A model generated the notes under the pieces. That model ran no database searches. It was not told where the DNA came from and saw only the letters and a program-made list of their open reading frames with translations. DNA of 18,910 nucleotides from an uncultured Planctomycetaceae bacterium (GTDB lineage: Bacteria; Planctomycetota; Planctomycetia; Pirellulales; Pirellulaceae), in contig CAIYOB010000243.1 of NCBI GenBank assembly GCA_903927685.1, positions 1-18,910 of the forward strand, read 5' to 3'. The position numbers and the translations under genes are program-made. Below, one piece after another: positions 1 to 9,400 of this stretch (positions are counted from its first letter, which is position 1; the number at the start of each line of letters is the position of its first letter).

Positions 1-1386
1 CTGGCTGAAGCCGCCGCTGCCTGAGGCCGCGGCGATCAGTTTCCAATCGCCCTGGCGCAAGGCCGGGATGCCGGACATGGCACAGCTGATCGCGTACTGG
101 CGGATCGGCTTGTTCTCGCCGCGCAGCAGCGGCAACAGGCTGAAGCTGTCTTCGCCGGCGTTGTCCGGCAGTTGAGTACCCATGACGTCGGCCAGCGTCC
201 GGAGGATGTCGGCCTGGTGGACCAGCTGGCCGCAGACGCTGCCGGGTTGGACGACGCCCGGCCAGCGGGCGAGGAACGCGACGCGATGGCCGCCTTCCCA
301 CGCGTCGCCCTTGTAGCCGCGCAACGGGCCGCTGGGATAATGGCCGCGGGCTTCCAGTTCCGCGGCTCCGACATAAGGCGCGAAACCGTTGTCGCTGGTG
401 AACAGAACCAGCGTCTCGCCGGCGACGCCGGCGGCTTCCAGCGCGGTTAACACGCGGCCCACCGTGTCGTCGGTCTCCATGATCAAGTCTGCCACGGCAC
501 TGTCCAAGCCGCTCTTGCCCCGCCACGCGTCATTGACCGCCAGCGGCGTGTGGGGCGCGGTCAGCGGCAGGTACAGCAGGAACGGCTGTCCGGCTTTCGC
601 CTGGCCCGTGATGAACTCGCACGCGCGAGCGCCGAGCGCCGGTAGAATCGGTTCGAGCTTCCAGTCCTTCAAGGCCGGACCGGGCAGACTGGCCTGATGG
701 TTCTGCAACAACCGACGCGGCAGGAACTCGCTCGGGATGCCGACCGTCTGGTTGTTTTCGAGGAAACAGTACGGCGGCCAGTTCGGCACGTCCGTGCCGA
801 AGTACTCGTCGAACCCGCGCGTGGTCGGTCCGCCCGGGATCGGTTGGCTGAAGACCTCGCGCCACGCGGCCAGGTGCGTCTCGCTCAGCGCCGACTCATC
901 ATCTTGAGCCTTGGCGATCTGGAACAGGGGACGCTGCTCCCGGGGAATCGGCCAATCCCAGCCGAGATGCCACTTGCCGACACAGGCGGTGCGGTAGCCG
1001 TGCTGTTTCGCCAGGCCGGCGATCGTCAGCCGGTCGGGCGCGATCAGCGGCTCGCCGAACACGCCCACAATGCCGGCCTGCAGCCGCGTCCGCCAGTGAT
1101 AACGGCCGGTCAGCACCGTGTACCGCGAGGGCGAGCAGACGCCCGAGGACGAATGGGCATCTGTGAACCGCATGCCCTGGGCGGCCAGGCGGTCCAGGTT
1201 CGGCGTGGGAATCTTGCCGCGCTGCGGGTTGTTGCAGTGCACATCGCCGAACCCGAGATCGTCCGCGAGGATCACCACGATGTTCGGCCGCTGATTATCT
1301 GCTGCCACGGCCGGCCCGAGCCAGGACGTGGCGGCGACCAGGAGCAAGACAACGAAGCCCGGGCGGTTCCAGGAACAGGTTCTCAT
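1..1386 (-). CDS. Type I sulfatase (arylsulfatase family), secreted, 3' end cut by window edge
   Basis: The frame is open from an ATG at 1386 to the window edge, giving 462 codons with no stop, so the C-terminus is missing. The product would hydrolyse sulfate esters outside the cytoplasm; the substrate cannot be told from sequence. Residues 1-29 look like a signal peptide (hydrophobic FVVLLLVAAT core, AVAA cleavage region). The catalytic signature CSPSR is at 84-88, where Cys84 would be oxidised to formylglycine. Metal ligands are visible as Asp42-Asp43 (ILADDLG) and Asp332-Asn333 (TSDNG). Lys138 and His140 (GKWHLG), His279 (APHTP) and Lys359 (RGYKGD) complete the usual active site. AAGGGG lies 9 bases before the ATG as a possible ribosome site. 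The gene starts 45 bases after the hydrolase stop, so the two may be co-transcribed. A maturase (formylglycine-generating enzyme) is not in the window. The family call is firm; substrate specificity is unknown. Confidence 0.93.
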   Translation of the reverse strand, partial: MRTCSWNRPGFVVLLLVAATSWLGPAVAADNQRPNIVVILADDLGFGDVHCNNPQRGKIPTPNLDRLAAQGMRFTDAHSSSGVCSPSRYTVLTGRYHWRTRLQAGIVGVFGEPLIAPDRLTIAGLAKQHGYRTACVGKWHLGWDWPIPREQRPLFQIAKAQDDESALSETHLAAWREVFSQPIPGGPTTRGFDEYFGTDVPNWPPYCFLENNQTVGIPSEFLPRRLLQNHQASLPGPALKDWKLEPILPALGARACEFITGQAKAGQPFLLYLPLTAPHTPLAVNDAWRGKSGLDSAVADLIMETDDTVGRVLTALEAAGVAGETLVLFTSDNGFAPYVGAAELEARGHYPSGPLRGYKGDAWEGGHRVAFLARWPGVVQPGSVCGQLVHQADILRTLADVMGTQLPDNAGEDSFSLLPLLRGENKPIRQYAISCAMSGIPALRQGDWKLIAAASGSGGFSQ

Positions 1387-1431
1387 GATTCGTGTCCCCT
1401 TGTTGACAGAAACAGTGCTGATGCCGGACGC

Positions 1432-3096
1432 TTACCTTGACGTTGAAGGTGAATCCGACGGAATGGGCAGCAGGATGTGCGATGGATACTGCGCCGAGCA
1501 ATGAACCGTATTGCTCGCGATCCGCGACTGGCCGGGAACCGGGTGCGGATCGCCCGTGTTCATGTTGGGTTCGAACCGCGGCGAATTGGACGAAGAAACA
1601 GCGATTCGGATGCGGTGACCGCGATTGAAGACGAGCGACGTGCTCCAGAGGTCCACGGCCACTTCGTAGACCTGACCAGGCTCCAGCAACTCGCGTCGCT
1701 CGCAGGTATTGCGGAGCGACGCACGCTGGATGCCGTCGGCAACGAGCATGGATTTGCCGTCGGGATACACGTCGCAGAGCTTGACGGTGAAATCCGTATC
1801 GGGACAGTCCGACGAGACGTAGAGCTGGGAGGTGATGCGCCCGGTGACCTCGAGCGGTTCGGTCAGCGGCTCGGTGCTGAACAACTGCACATCGGGGCGC
1901 AATTCGACCGGCCGCTGATCCATCGGGCCTTTGCTGATCAGCAGATTCTGTCCGCCTAGTGTCGGGACGGGGTCCTGCGGATCATATTGGTACGTCAGCT
2001 TGCCGTCGCCGACCGGTTTTTCGTGCCCCAGGGTTCGCTCAGCGCCGAAGTAGAATGGCGTCGGCTTCGCTGCGGGCGGCCAGGTCTCGGCAGACCGCCA
2101 GCAATTGCCCGGCGCCGTGTTGTCGTCCGTATCGCCCATCACGTAGTAGTGAACCGGCGGGAGTTTTTCGACATCGCCGGGCACGCCTTTGAGCCAGTGG
2201 GCGTACAAGTTCAAAGGGGCCAGGCCATTGAGCGGTGCCTCGCCGGCCTGCGGATACGTCACTTTCTGGTTGAAACCGCCGTGGGCTTGAGGGCCAATCA
2301 CCAGAAAGCATTTGCCGCGAGCGTTCGGCCCGCCCTGGTCCTGAATCGTGACGAACGAGTTGATTGTGCCCTGCAGGAAGATATCGTACCAGCCTCCGAT
2401 GTATGCACCGGGGCTGTCAACCTGAGCGGCATAGGCGTCGGCGTTGAGCTTCTTCCAGAACTCGTCATAGCAGGAATGCTCCAAGAACGTCGGCAGATTC
2501 ACTTCGGTCATCTTGGTGCTCAGCAACCAACCCTCGAGCAGTTCTTTGCGCCAGACGCCGCCCTGGTAGGCCGCTTGGTGGTAGTAGTCGGAAAATGCCA
2601 TGATGACCACTTGCCCCAGCAACGCTTTGGGGGCATTCGGTGCGGCCATATTCTGGACGATCCCGAGGGCCGAACCACCCCACGTGACGACCTGGCCGTC
2701 CGACCAACTCTGCTGGGTAATCCACCGGATCGTATCGTGCCCGTCGGCGTGCCGGCCACCCAGCCCGTCGTTGCCGAAGATGATCGCAGGGTGGCCTTCG
2801 GAGTCAAAGCGGCCGCGCATGTCCTGGGCGACCAGCGCATATCCCTGCGGGCACAGGCCGGCCGCCAATCCCTGGCCGGCGCTCTTTCCGTAAGGCGTGC
2901 GAATCAGGATTGCCGGATAGGGCGGCGAGCCTTCCGCCGGCAGGTAGACATCCGTCGCGAGCTTCACGCCGTCGCTCATGGGAACCAGCTGCGTCTGCGG
3001 CGTCTGGGCCAGACAGCCGGACGCCCAAACGGTCGATGCAAGCAGAAACAAGCCGAGAATCGAGGCGAGTGATCGACAAGGAAGCGAGACAAACAT
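1432..3096 (-). CDS. CocE/NonD-family alpha/beta hydrolase (X-Pro dipeptidyl-peptidase S15-like), exported
   Basis: This 554-residue protein has the layout of the CocE/S15 family: an alpha/beta hydrolase core, an inserted helical cap and a C-terminal jelly-roll domain. Family members hydrolyse esters, acyl bonds or N-terminal dipeptides; the substrate here cannot be read. The likely triad is Ser142 in WGGSALG, Asp238 in GGWYD and His272 in GPQAHGG, all in the expected family motifs. The N-terminal part has SDGVKLATDVYLP (41-53) and QDMRGRFDSEG (91-101), also typical. The jelly-roll begins near residue 400. Residues 1-30 form an export signal. Cys28 in ASGC could be a lipobox, or cleavage could follow CLA. 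No Shine-Dalgarno sequence is seen before the ATG. The gene lies 196 bases downstream of fusA and 45 bases upstream of the sulfatase, all on one strand. The spacer before it shows only weak GC-rich pairings and no clear promoter. Confidence 0.88.
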   Translation of the reverse strand: MFVSLPCRSLASILGLFLLASTVWASGCLAQTPQTQLVPMSDGVKLATDVYLPAEGSPPYPAILIRTPYGKSAGQGLAAGLCPQGYALVAQDMRGRFDSEGHPAIIFGNDGLGGRHADGHDTIRWITQQSWSDGQVVTWGGSALGIVQNMAAPNAPKALLGQVVIMAFSDYYHQAAYQGGVWRKELLEGWLLSTKMTEVNLPTFLEHSCYDEFWKKLNADAYAAQVDSPGAYIGGWYDIFLQGTINSFVTIQDQGGPNARGKCFLVIGPQAHGGFNQKVTYPQAGEAPLNGLAPLNLYAHWLKGVPGDVEKLPPVHYYVMGDTDDNTAPGNCWRSAETWPPAAKPTPFYFGAERTLGHEKPVGDGKLTYQYDPQDPVPTLGGQNLLISKGPMDQRPVELRPDVQLFSTEPLTEPLEVTGRITSQLYVSSDCPDTDFTVKLCDVYPDGKSMLVADGIQRASLRNTCERRELLEPGQVYEVAVDLWSTSLVFNRGHRIRIAVSSSNSPRFEPNMNTGDPHPVPGQSRIASNTVHCSAQYPSHILLPIPSDSPSTSR

Positions 3097-3292
3097 GGGG
3101 TGGTTCCCGGAACACGAATCTACGTGGCGGATCGCTCCCCGGGCGATGTCCCCTGGGCTCCGTCAAGACGAATTGGCGGGGCGCCTGGGGGGCGAGGGCA
3201 CCGAACGCCCAGAGGCAAACGCTGGGGCTCGCCACTCGTACCTCGCGGCTCGACCCCAGGCACTCAACCTCAATTCTCAGTCTGGCAAGGCC

Positions 3293-5374
3293 CTAGCCCA
3301 GGTATTCTTTGACTGTGCCTGGCGGCGCGGGGGCGTAACAGTGGGGCTCGATCGTGCACCCGGCGCGGCCTTGGCTCAGGCTCCGCATGGCGCTCGAGTA
3401 GCCGAACAACTCTTTAAGCGGGGCATGTGCTTCGATGACCGTCATCGTCCCGCGCATCTCGGTCTTGGCGATCAACGCCCGCCGTTGCTGGAGGTCGCCG
3501 ACAAAATCGCCCAAGTACGCTTCGGGCGTCGTGATGTCCAGCTTCATGATCGGCTCCAAGAGCACGGGTCCGCCCTGCTCCAGGGCCTTGTTGAAGGCGT
3601 CATTGGCGGCGATTCGGAACGCGGTTTCACTCGAGTTTTCCGCGCTGGCCTTCCCGCCCAAGATGGAGACTTTGAGTTTCATCAACGGGTAGCCGGCGAT
3701 TCGACCACCGCCTTCGCCACAGGATTTCAGCTCCTCGACCGCTGCGGTCAGGAAGGACTCGGGCAGGGTCTCCGGAGGACAGAAGTTGAAAACCGCCACC
3801 GGTTGCGTGGCAGCGGGAAACGGCTCCATGCGGATCTGCAGTTCCGCGAACAACTGTTGGCCGGCAATCTGACGGTGGCACACGCCGGTGACCTCGACGG
3901 CATGGTCCACCGTCTCGCGATAGCTGACCTGCGGTTTATGGAACTTGACTTTCAGGTTGAAATCCCGCAGCAGTCGATTCTTGATCACCTCCAGGTGCAA
4001 CTCGCCCATCCCGCTGATCAGGGTCTGGCCGGTCTCGCCGCTGATCACCTGCAACGTCGGATCCTGCCGCTTCAACATCTCCAGCGTGCTGTGCAGTTTG
4101 TCACGTTCCACGGCGCTATCGGGTTCGATGGCCATCGAGATCACCGTCTCTGGGAATTGGATGGATTCCAGCAGAATCGGATGTCGCGTGTCACACAGAG
4201 TATCGCCGGTAATGGAACTTCGCAGGCCAATCAACCCGACGATGTCACCGGCCGAGGCGTGATCGACCTGCTCCTCCCGTTTCGTGGCATGGATCCGCCA
4301 CAACTGGGAGACGTTTTCTTTCTTGTCCTTGCCGGGGTTGAGCACGCGGGAATTGGGCTTCAATTCACCGGAGTAAATCCGAACCCAGGACAGGTCGCCG
4401 GTCTTGGCGGGCAGAACCTTGAACACCAGGCCGCAGAACGGCTCTTCCGCATCCGGCTGGCGACGTTCCGCCTTGTCTTTCTTGGCGGGATTGGTTCCTT
4501 CGACGGCAGGCATATTCACCGGACTGGGCAGGTACCACGCGACCGCGTCCAGGATCGGCTGTACGCCGATGCCGTGCAGCGCCGAACCGCACAGAACCGG
4601 CTGGATCTGCAGGTGCAAGGTTGCGTCGCGGACCACTTTGCGAATCAGGTCCACAGGGATCGGCTGCTCCTGCAGGGCCAGTTCCATCAGTTCATCACTG
4701 TGGGCGTACAGCTTCTCCAGCATCACGTCCCGCCACAGTTCCGCCGCGGCCAGGCGGTCCTCGGGGATCTCCGTGATCCGGATCTCCCGACCCTCGGTCC
4801 CCGGATCGAACACCAGCATGTTCATTTCGATCAGATCGATCACGCCCTGGAATGGGTCCCCGGTGTGGGCGGGGCCGACGCCGACGGGGATCTGGAGGGC
4901 CACGGGGTGGGCGTTCAGGCGACTGCCGATCTCGTCCAGCGTCCGTTCGAAATCCGCTCCCTCGCGATCCATCTTGTTAATGAAGGCCACGCGGGGAACG
5001 CGGTAGTGGTCCGCCTGCCGCCAGACGGTTTCGCTTTGGGCCTCGACACCCTCGCGGGCACTGAATACGACGACCGCGCCGTCCAGCACGCGCAGGCATC
5101 GTTCGACCTCGGCCGTGAAATCGACATGGCCCGGCGTATCGAGGAGGTTGACGTGAACGTCCCGCCAATCGAAGGTCACGCAGGCCGAGTAGATCGTAAT
5201 CCCGCGCTCCTGCTCCTCCGGGTCGCAATCTGTCTCCGTCGTGCCACTGTCGACCTCGCCCACACGGTGTTTCGCACCGCTGTAATACAGCATGTGCTCG
5301 GTGACCGTGGTCTTGCCCGCGTCGATGTGCGCGATGATGCCGATGTTGCGGATTCGTTCGATGTCGCGTGGCAT
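3293..5374 (-). CDS. fusA: Translation elongation factor G (divergent, possibly recycling-type paralogue)
   Basis: This is a ribosome-dependent GTPase acting in translocation and/or ribosome recycling. The frame is open from 5440, but I place the start at the ATG at 5374. That gives 693 residues beginning MPRDIERIRNIG, the normal EF-G N-terminus, whereas the extra 22 codons look unrelated and span an intrinsic terminator. G-domain motifs are HIDAGKTT (16-23), DTPGH (79-83), NKMD (133-136) and GSA (263-265). Domain III has GMGELHLE (455-462). Domain V is near 603-693 (LEPIM, GYSSAMRSLSQGRA). Domain IV departs from housekeeping EF-G. The SGGRGQYG-type motif is replaced by IAGQQLF (503-509), and the tip loop has KASAENSSE where E. 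coli has SYHDVDSSE, so the His583 position is Ser577. VTFDW near 67-70 and EVERCLRVLDGAV resemble the mitochondrial EF-G2 type. No Shine-Dalgarno sequence is visible. tuf does not follow. EF-G identity is certain; the subfamily is inference. Confidence 0.95.
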   Translation of the reverse strand: MPRDIERIRNIGIIAHIDAGKTTVTEHMLYYSGAKHRVGEVDSGTTETDCDPEEQERGITIYSACVTFDWRDVHVNLLDTPGHVDFTAEVERCLRVLDGAVVVFSAREGVEAQSETVWRQADHYRVPRVAFINKMDREGADFERTLDEIGSRLNAHPVALQIPVGVGPAHTGDPFQGVIDLIEMNMLVFDPGTEGREIRITEIPEDRLAAAELWRDVMLEKLYAHSDELMELALQEQPIPVDLIRKVVRDATLHLQIQPVLCGSALHGIGVQPILDAVAWYLPSPVNMPAVEGTNPAKKDKAERRQPDAEEPFCGLVFKVLPAKTGDLSWVRIYSGELKPNSRVLNPGKDKKENVSQLWRIHATKREEQVDHASAGDIVGLIGLRSSITGDTLCDTRHPILLESIQFPETVISMAIEPDSAVERDKLHSTLEMLKRQDPTLQVISGETGQTLISGMGELHLEVIKNRLLRDFNLKVKFHKPQVSYRETVDHAVEVTGVCHRQIAGQQLFAELQIRMEPFPAATQPVAVFNFCPPETLPESFLTAAVEELKSCGEGGGRIAGYPLMKLKVSILGGKASAENSSETAFRIAANDAFNKALEQGGPVLLEPIMKLDITTPEAYLGDFVGDLQQRRALIAKTEMRGTMTVIEAHAPLKELFGYSSAMRSLSQGRAGCTIEPHCYAPAPPGTVKEYLG

Positions 5375-5386
5375 AGGTGTAAGCGC

Positions 5387-5417
5387 AAAAAGAACGCCGC
5401 GCCAAGGGCGCGGCGTT
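5387..5417 (-). terminator. Intrinsic terminator between rpsG and fusA
   Basis: Read on the minus strand, a perfect 11-bp stem (AACGCCGCGCC at 5417-5407, GGCGCGGCGTT at 5403-5393) closes a 3-base loop. It is followed at once by C and five T (5392-5387). The stem is 9/11 GC. It starts 16 bases after the rpsG stop codon and ends 12 bases before the fusA ATG. The plus strand has no T-run on the other side, so it works only in the direction of these genes. Because fusA has no obvious promoter in the remaining 12 bases, it may act as a partial terminator that tunes fusA relative to rpsL-rpsG, or fusA may have a promoter inside rpsG. Confidence 0.85.
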
Positions 5418-5433
5418 GATGTTTCGGAACCAA

Positions 5434-5904
5434 CTACCAAGCGAAGTGGGCAAACGCCTTGTTCGCTTCGGCCATGCGATGCGTGTTCTCGCGTTTGGTC
5501 ATGGCCGTTCCCTCTTTTCGATAGGCGGCGTACAGTTCATCGGACAGCTTCAAGAACGTCGGACGCCCCTTCTTTTCGCGGACCGCCCCGAGGATCCAGC
5601 GGATGGCCAGCGACTGCTGACGGGCTTTGCTGACCTGCATCGGAACCTGGTACGACGCACCACCGACGCGCTTCGAGCGAACCTCGATGTACGGCTTGAC
5701 GTTCTCCAACGCCTGATGGAAGACCTCGATCGGCTCCTGATCAGGGATCTTCTTCTTCAGTTCATCCAAGGCTCCGTAAAACACCTGCTGGGCGACGGTC
5801 TTCTTGCCGCTCCACATCAGGCAATTGATGAACTTGCTGGCCAAGATGGAATTGTACCGGGGATCCGGCTTCAACTGTGACTGACTGGCGGTAAATCGGC
5901 CCAT
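5434..5904 (-). CDS. rpsG: 30S ribosomal protein S7
   Basis: S7 nucleates assembly of the 30S head by binding the 3' major domain of 16S rRNA and lines the E site. The 156-residue product has the usual length and all hallmark stretches: [14 protein letters not shown] (14-27), [14 protein letters not shown] (75-88), and the C-terminal [15 protein letters not shown] (142-156). It lies 56 bases downstream of rpsL and is followed by a strong intrinsic terminator, so it is probably the last gene of much of the str transcript. The region before the ATG contains GAG at a long distance but no good Shine-Dalgarno sequence. In E. coli, S7 represses its own operon by binding the rpsL-rpsG spacer. The spacer here is shorter than in E. 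coli and I see no convincing equivalent of that site. Confidence 0.98.
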   Translation of the reverse strand: MGRFTASQSQLKPDPRYNSILASKFINCLMWSGKKTVAQQVFYGALDELKKKIPDQEPIEVFHQALENVKPYIEVRSKRVGGASYQVPMQVSKARQQSLAIRWILGAVREKKGRPTFLKLSDELYAAYRKEGTAMTKRENTHRMAEANKAFAHFAW

Positions 5905-5960
5905 ATTTCGACTCGCAAAAAACTCACTGCGTTGTATTCAGTTCCCGTGCGCTGACCCAA

Positions 5961-6329
5961 TCACGACTTCTTCGCGCCATAGCGACTGCGAGATTGCTTT
6001 CTACCGTCCACACCCAGGCAGTCCATCGCGCCGCGGACGACCTTGTAGCGAACTCCGGGCAGATCGTGCACGCGGCCACCGCGAACCAGCACAATCGAGT
6101 GTTCCTGCAGGTTGTGCCCTTCACCCGGAATGTACACCGTCACTTCCTTGCCGTTCGACAAACGCACGCGGGTGATCTTCCGGAGCGCCGAATTCGGCTT
6201 CTTGGGGGTCATGGTACGGACCAACAAACAAACCCCCTGCCGTTGCGGGCATTTTTCCAAAACGGGCGCTTTCGTCGTCCGCCGCTGGGGCTGGCGTCTC
6301 TTGCGAACAAGCTGGCTAATGGTTGGCAT
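5961..6329 (-). CDS. rpsL: 30S ribosomal protein S12
   Basis: S12 sits at the decoding centre and controls codon-anticodon fidelity. The protein is 122 residues, co-linear with E. coli S12, with [11 protein letters not shown] (41-51) and [11 protein letters not shown] (68-78). Lys43 is present. Position 88, usually Lys and a well-known site of streptomycin-resistance substitutions, is His here (codon CAC) in RVHDLPGV. The neighbouring Asp89, target of RimO methylthiolation in many bacteria, is conserved. AGGG lies four bases before the ATG. The gene starts 102 bases after rpoC, with a candidate promoter in the spacer, so it probably heads a str transcription unit while also receiving read-through from rpoBC. 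Confidence 0.98.
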   Translation of the reverse strand: MPTISQLVRKRRQPQRRTTKAPVLEKCPQRQGVCLLVRTMTPKKPNSALRKITRVRLSNGKEVTVYIPGEGHNLQEHSIVLVRGGRVHDLPGVRYKVVRGAMDCLGVDGRKQSRSRYGAKKS

Positions 6330-6382
6330 AATTCCCTAATCTTCCAGGCAGGTAATCCGACTTCTTATTTTGGAAACTGTAA

Positions 6383-6410
6383 AGGTTATCGTCTGGCCGC
6401 CGGCTGTCAA
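6383..6410 (-). promoter_or_regulatory. Candidate sigma70-type promoter for rpsL-rpsG
   Basis: On the minus strand a perfect TTGACA box (6410-6405) is followed after 16 bases by TAACCT (6388-6383), a weak match to TATAAT. Transcription would start near 6376, giving a leader of about 47 bases before rpsL. The -35 box lies in the loop of an 8-bp imperfect stem (TCTGGCTG at 6428-6421 with CGGCCAGA at 6399-6392) that begins four bases after the rpoC stop and has no T-run. The -35 match is strong and the -10 is poor, so this is a candidate only. Confidence 0.45.
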
Positions 6411-6431
6411 GCCACCTCGCCAGCCAGAAGT

Positions 6432-9400
6432 TCATTCATCGTCCGAATCCAGGTCCTCGTCGTCGCCGGAACCGAACAGGTCGTCCGGGGACAAGTAGGT
6501 CTCGTCCGGTGTGACATCTTCGTCCAGATTCGGGGGTAGAGGCGCCGCGGAGGCACCGGACGCCGCTGGCGGCGGTACGGTTCCGGCCTCCTGCAACAAT
6601 GGGAAACTGGCCTCCAAGCTGCCCACCGGCTCGACTCCCATGGCCTGCAACGCCTCGGGACGATAGCGGACTTCCGAGTCTTGATACTGCCGGAAGCCGG
6701 TGCCCGCGGGAATGAGATGGCCCAAGATCACGTTTTCCTTGAGCCCCACCAGGTTATCCACCTTGCCGGCCAGAGCGGCTTCGGTGAGGACCTTGGTGGT
6801 CTCCTGGAAGCTGGCAGCAGAAATGAAGCTGGAACTCTGGACGGAGGCTTTGGTGATGCCCAGCAACTGAGTGCTGGCGGTGGCCGGCTTGGGACGGACA
6901 CCCTTGGCAGGATCGCCTCCCAAAGCCTGGATCTGCGAGTTGACCTGTTCGAGCGCCTCTTTGGGAACTAGGCTTCCCACCTCGAATTCGCTGTCGCCCT
7001 TCTCCGAAATCTTCAAGCACTTGGCGAGATCCTGGTTGACCTTCCGGAAATCGAACTTGTCCAACACCAAGCCCGGCAACAGGTTGGTGTCGCCCGGATG
7101 CTCAACCCGGACCTTGCGGAGCATGCGACCAATGATGATTTCGATGTGCTTGTCGTTGATCTCGACACGCTGACTTCGGTAGACACTCTGGATCTCGTGC
7201 AACAGGTATTTCTGGACTTCCTCCTCGCCGGATACCCGGAGGATGTCGTGCGGCACCAACGGCCCGTCGACCAGTGCCTGACCAGCCTTGACGATGTCAC
7301 TCGAGTGGACCAGGAACCGCTTGCCGTGCGGAACCAAGTGCTCGCGTTCGATGCCCGTTTCACTGCGGACGATAATCGACCTCTTGCCGCGGCGTTTTTC
7401 GCCCAGGATCTCGACCGTGCCGTCCACCTCGGCGATCACGGCAGGATCCTTCGGCTTGCGGGCCTCGAAGATCTCCGTGACCCGAGGCAGACCACCCGTG
7501 ATATCGGAGATTCCCGTGGCTTCGCGCGGGGTCTTGGCCATGACCGAGCCAGCGGACAGAATCGTGCCTTCAGCGACTTCGATATGGGCTCGCTCCGGCA
7601 GGTAGTACACATCCAGCGGTTTGCCGTCGGCGTCCTCGAGCACGATCTGGGGATGCAATTCACCCTTGTGATCGATGATCATCCGGCGAATCGTGCCGCC
7701 AGGGTCCTTTTCCATCCGCATGGTCTCGCCTTCGACCACGTCTTCGTAGCGGACTTTACCGCTGACTTCGGCCAGAATCGGGATGCTGTGAGGATCCCAC
7801 TGGCAGACGACCTCACCCGGCTTGATCTCCTGGTTCTCCTTGACCATCAGTTCAGCGCCGGTGGGAACCTCGTATTTCTCCAGTTCCCGCCCCTTCGGAT
7901 CCAGGATCGAAACTTCGCTGTTGCGGGAGAGCACGATTTCCTTGCCCTCCTCATTTCGAACCGAACGGATCCGGATGAACTTGACGGTACCGCCACGTTT
8001 AGCCCGCGTCTCGCTTTCCTCGACGCTGGTGTTCACCGTGCCGCCGATGTGGAAGGTACGCATCGTCAGCTGGGTACCCGGTTCGCCGATGCTCTGGGCC
8101 GCAATGATTCCGACGGCCATGCCCTCTTCGACCATCGTGCCCGTGGACAAGTCCATCCCGTAGCACAGCCGGCAGACTCCGAGCGCCGCTTCGCAGGTCA
8201 AAGGACTGCGGACCTGGATCTTCTCGAGCCCCTGTTCCTCGATCTTGCGGGCGATTTCCGGCGTGATCAAGTCGTTCTCGCGGACCACGACCTCGTCCGT
8301 CACCAAGTTGACAATATTCTTGCGACTGACCCGCCCGCGAATGGCTTCGGCCAGCCGGACTTCCACCTTTTCGCCTCGGTACAGAACGCTCTTGGTGACG
8401 CCCTGCGTCGTGCCGCAGTCGTGAACCGTGACCACCACGTTTTGCGCGACGTCCGCCAGTTTACGCGTCAGGTAACCTGAGTCAGCCGTTTTGAGCGCCG
8501 TGTCGGCCAAGCCTTTGCGGGCACCGTGCGTTGAGCTGAAGTATTCGAGCACGGTCAGGCCTTCGCGGAAGTTCGCCTTGATCGGGGTTTCAATGATCTC
8601 GCCCGTCGGCTTGGCCATCAAACCGCGCATGCCCGCCAGCTGGCGAATCTGTTCGATACCACCACGAGCTCCAGAATGCGCCATCAAGTACACGGGGTTG
8701 ACGTAGCCATGCACCCGCTCGTCGGACTTCATGGCCTCCATCATCTCTTGCGTGATCCGCTCGCGAGCGTGGGTCCAAGTGTCCAACACCTGATTGTAGC
8801 GTTCCTGCTCCGTGATGACACCTCGGTCATACAACTTCTTGTATTTCAACACCTGCTTGTCAGCGTCCGCGATATGCCGCATCTTGCTGGCGGGCGTCAC
8901 CAAGTCGTCGGTCGCGAACGACAGCCCGCTCAAGGTGCTCTGCTGGAACCCGACCTTGTTCATGTCGTCCAGCAACCCGATCGTGGCTCGCCGGCCCAGA
9001 CGCTGATAGCAGTCCGAGATTACCGTTGCCAACTCGGCCGAGCGGAGCGGCATGTTGTAATAGTCCATGCCCACAGGCAGGATCATGTTGTACAGGATGC
9101 GGCCGTAGGTAGTTTCGATCATAGCCCCGGGCTTGGCCGACTCGTCTTCCGAGCGGAGTTTCCGGTTAGCGGGCAGGCGGACCTTGATCCGCGCGTGCAG
9201 ATCGATCACCCCCAAGGCGTAGGCCAAGTCAGCTTCCTGCAGCGACGAGAACACCATGCCCTCGCCCTTCCGATTGGCCAGATCCAGGGTGATGTAGTAG
9301 CAACCCATCACAATGTCCTGCGAAGGACTCATGATGGGCTTGCCGTTGGCGGGGCCGAAGATGTTATTGGTGGACATCATCAGCGTATGCGCCTCGACCT

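Noticed and set aside
3097..3292. Possible terminator after fusA (CCCAG/CTGGG and GCGAG/CTCGC pairings)
   Set aside because: The stems are short, loops are large, and no T-run follows; such pairings are expected by chance in GC-rich DNA.
2978..5419. Long plus-strand open frame (813 codons) opposite fusA and the hydrolase
   Set aside because: It is a shadow of two real genes and spans an intergenic region; the composition is typical of antisense frames.
5375..5440. N-terminal extension of EF-G by 22 residues overlapping rpsG
   Set aside because: The extra residues encode a perfect terminator hairpin and do not resemble EF-G; the normal EF-G N-terminus begins at 5374.
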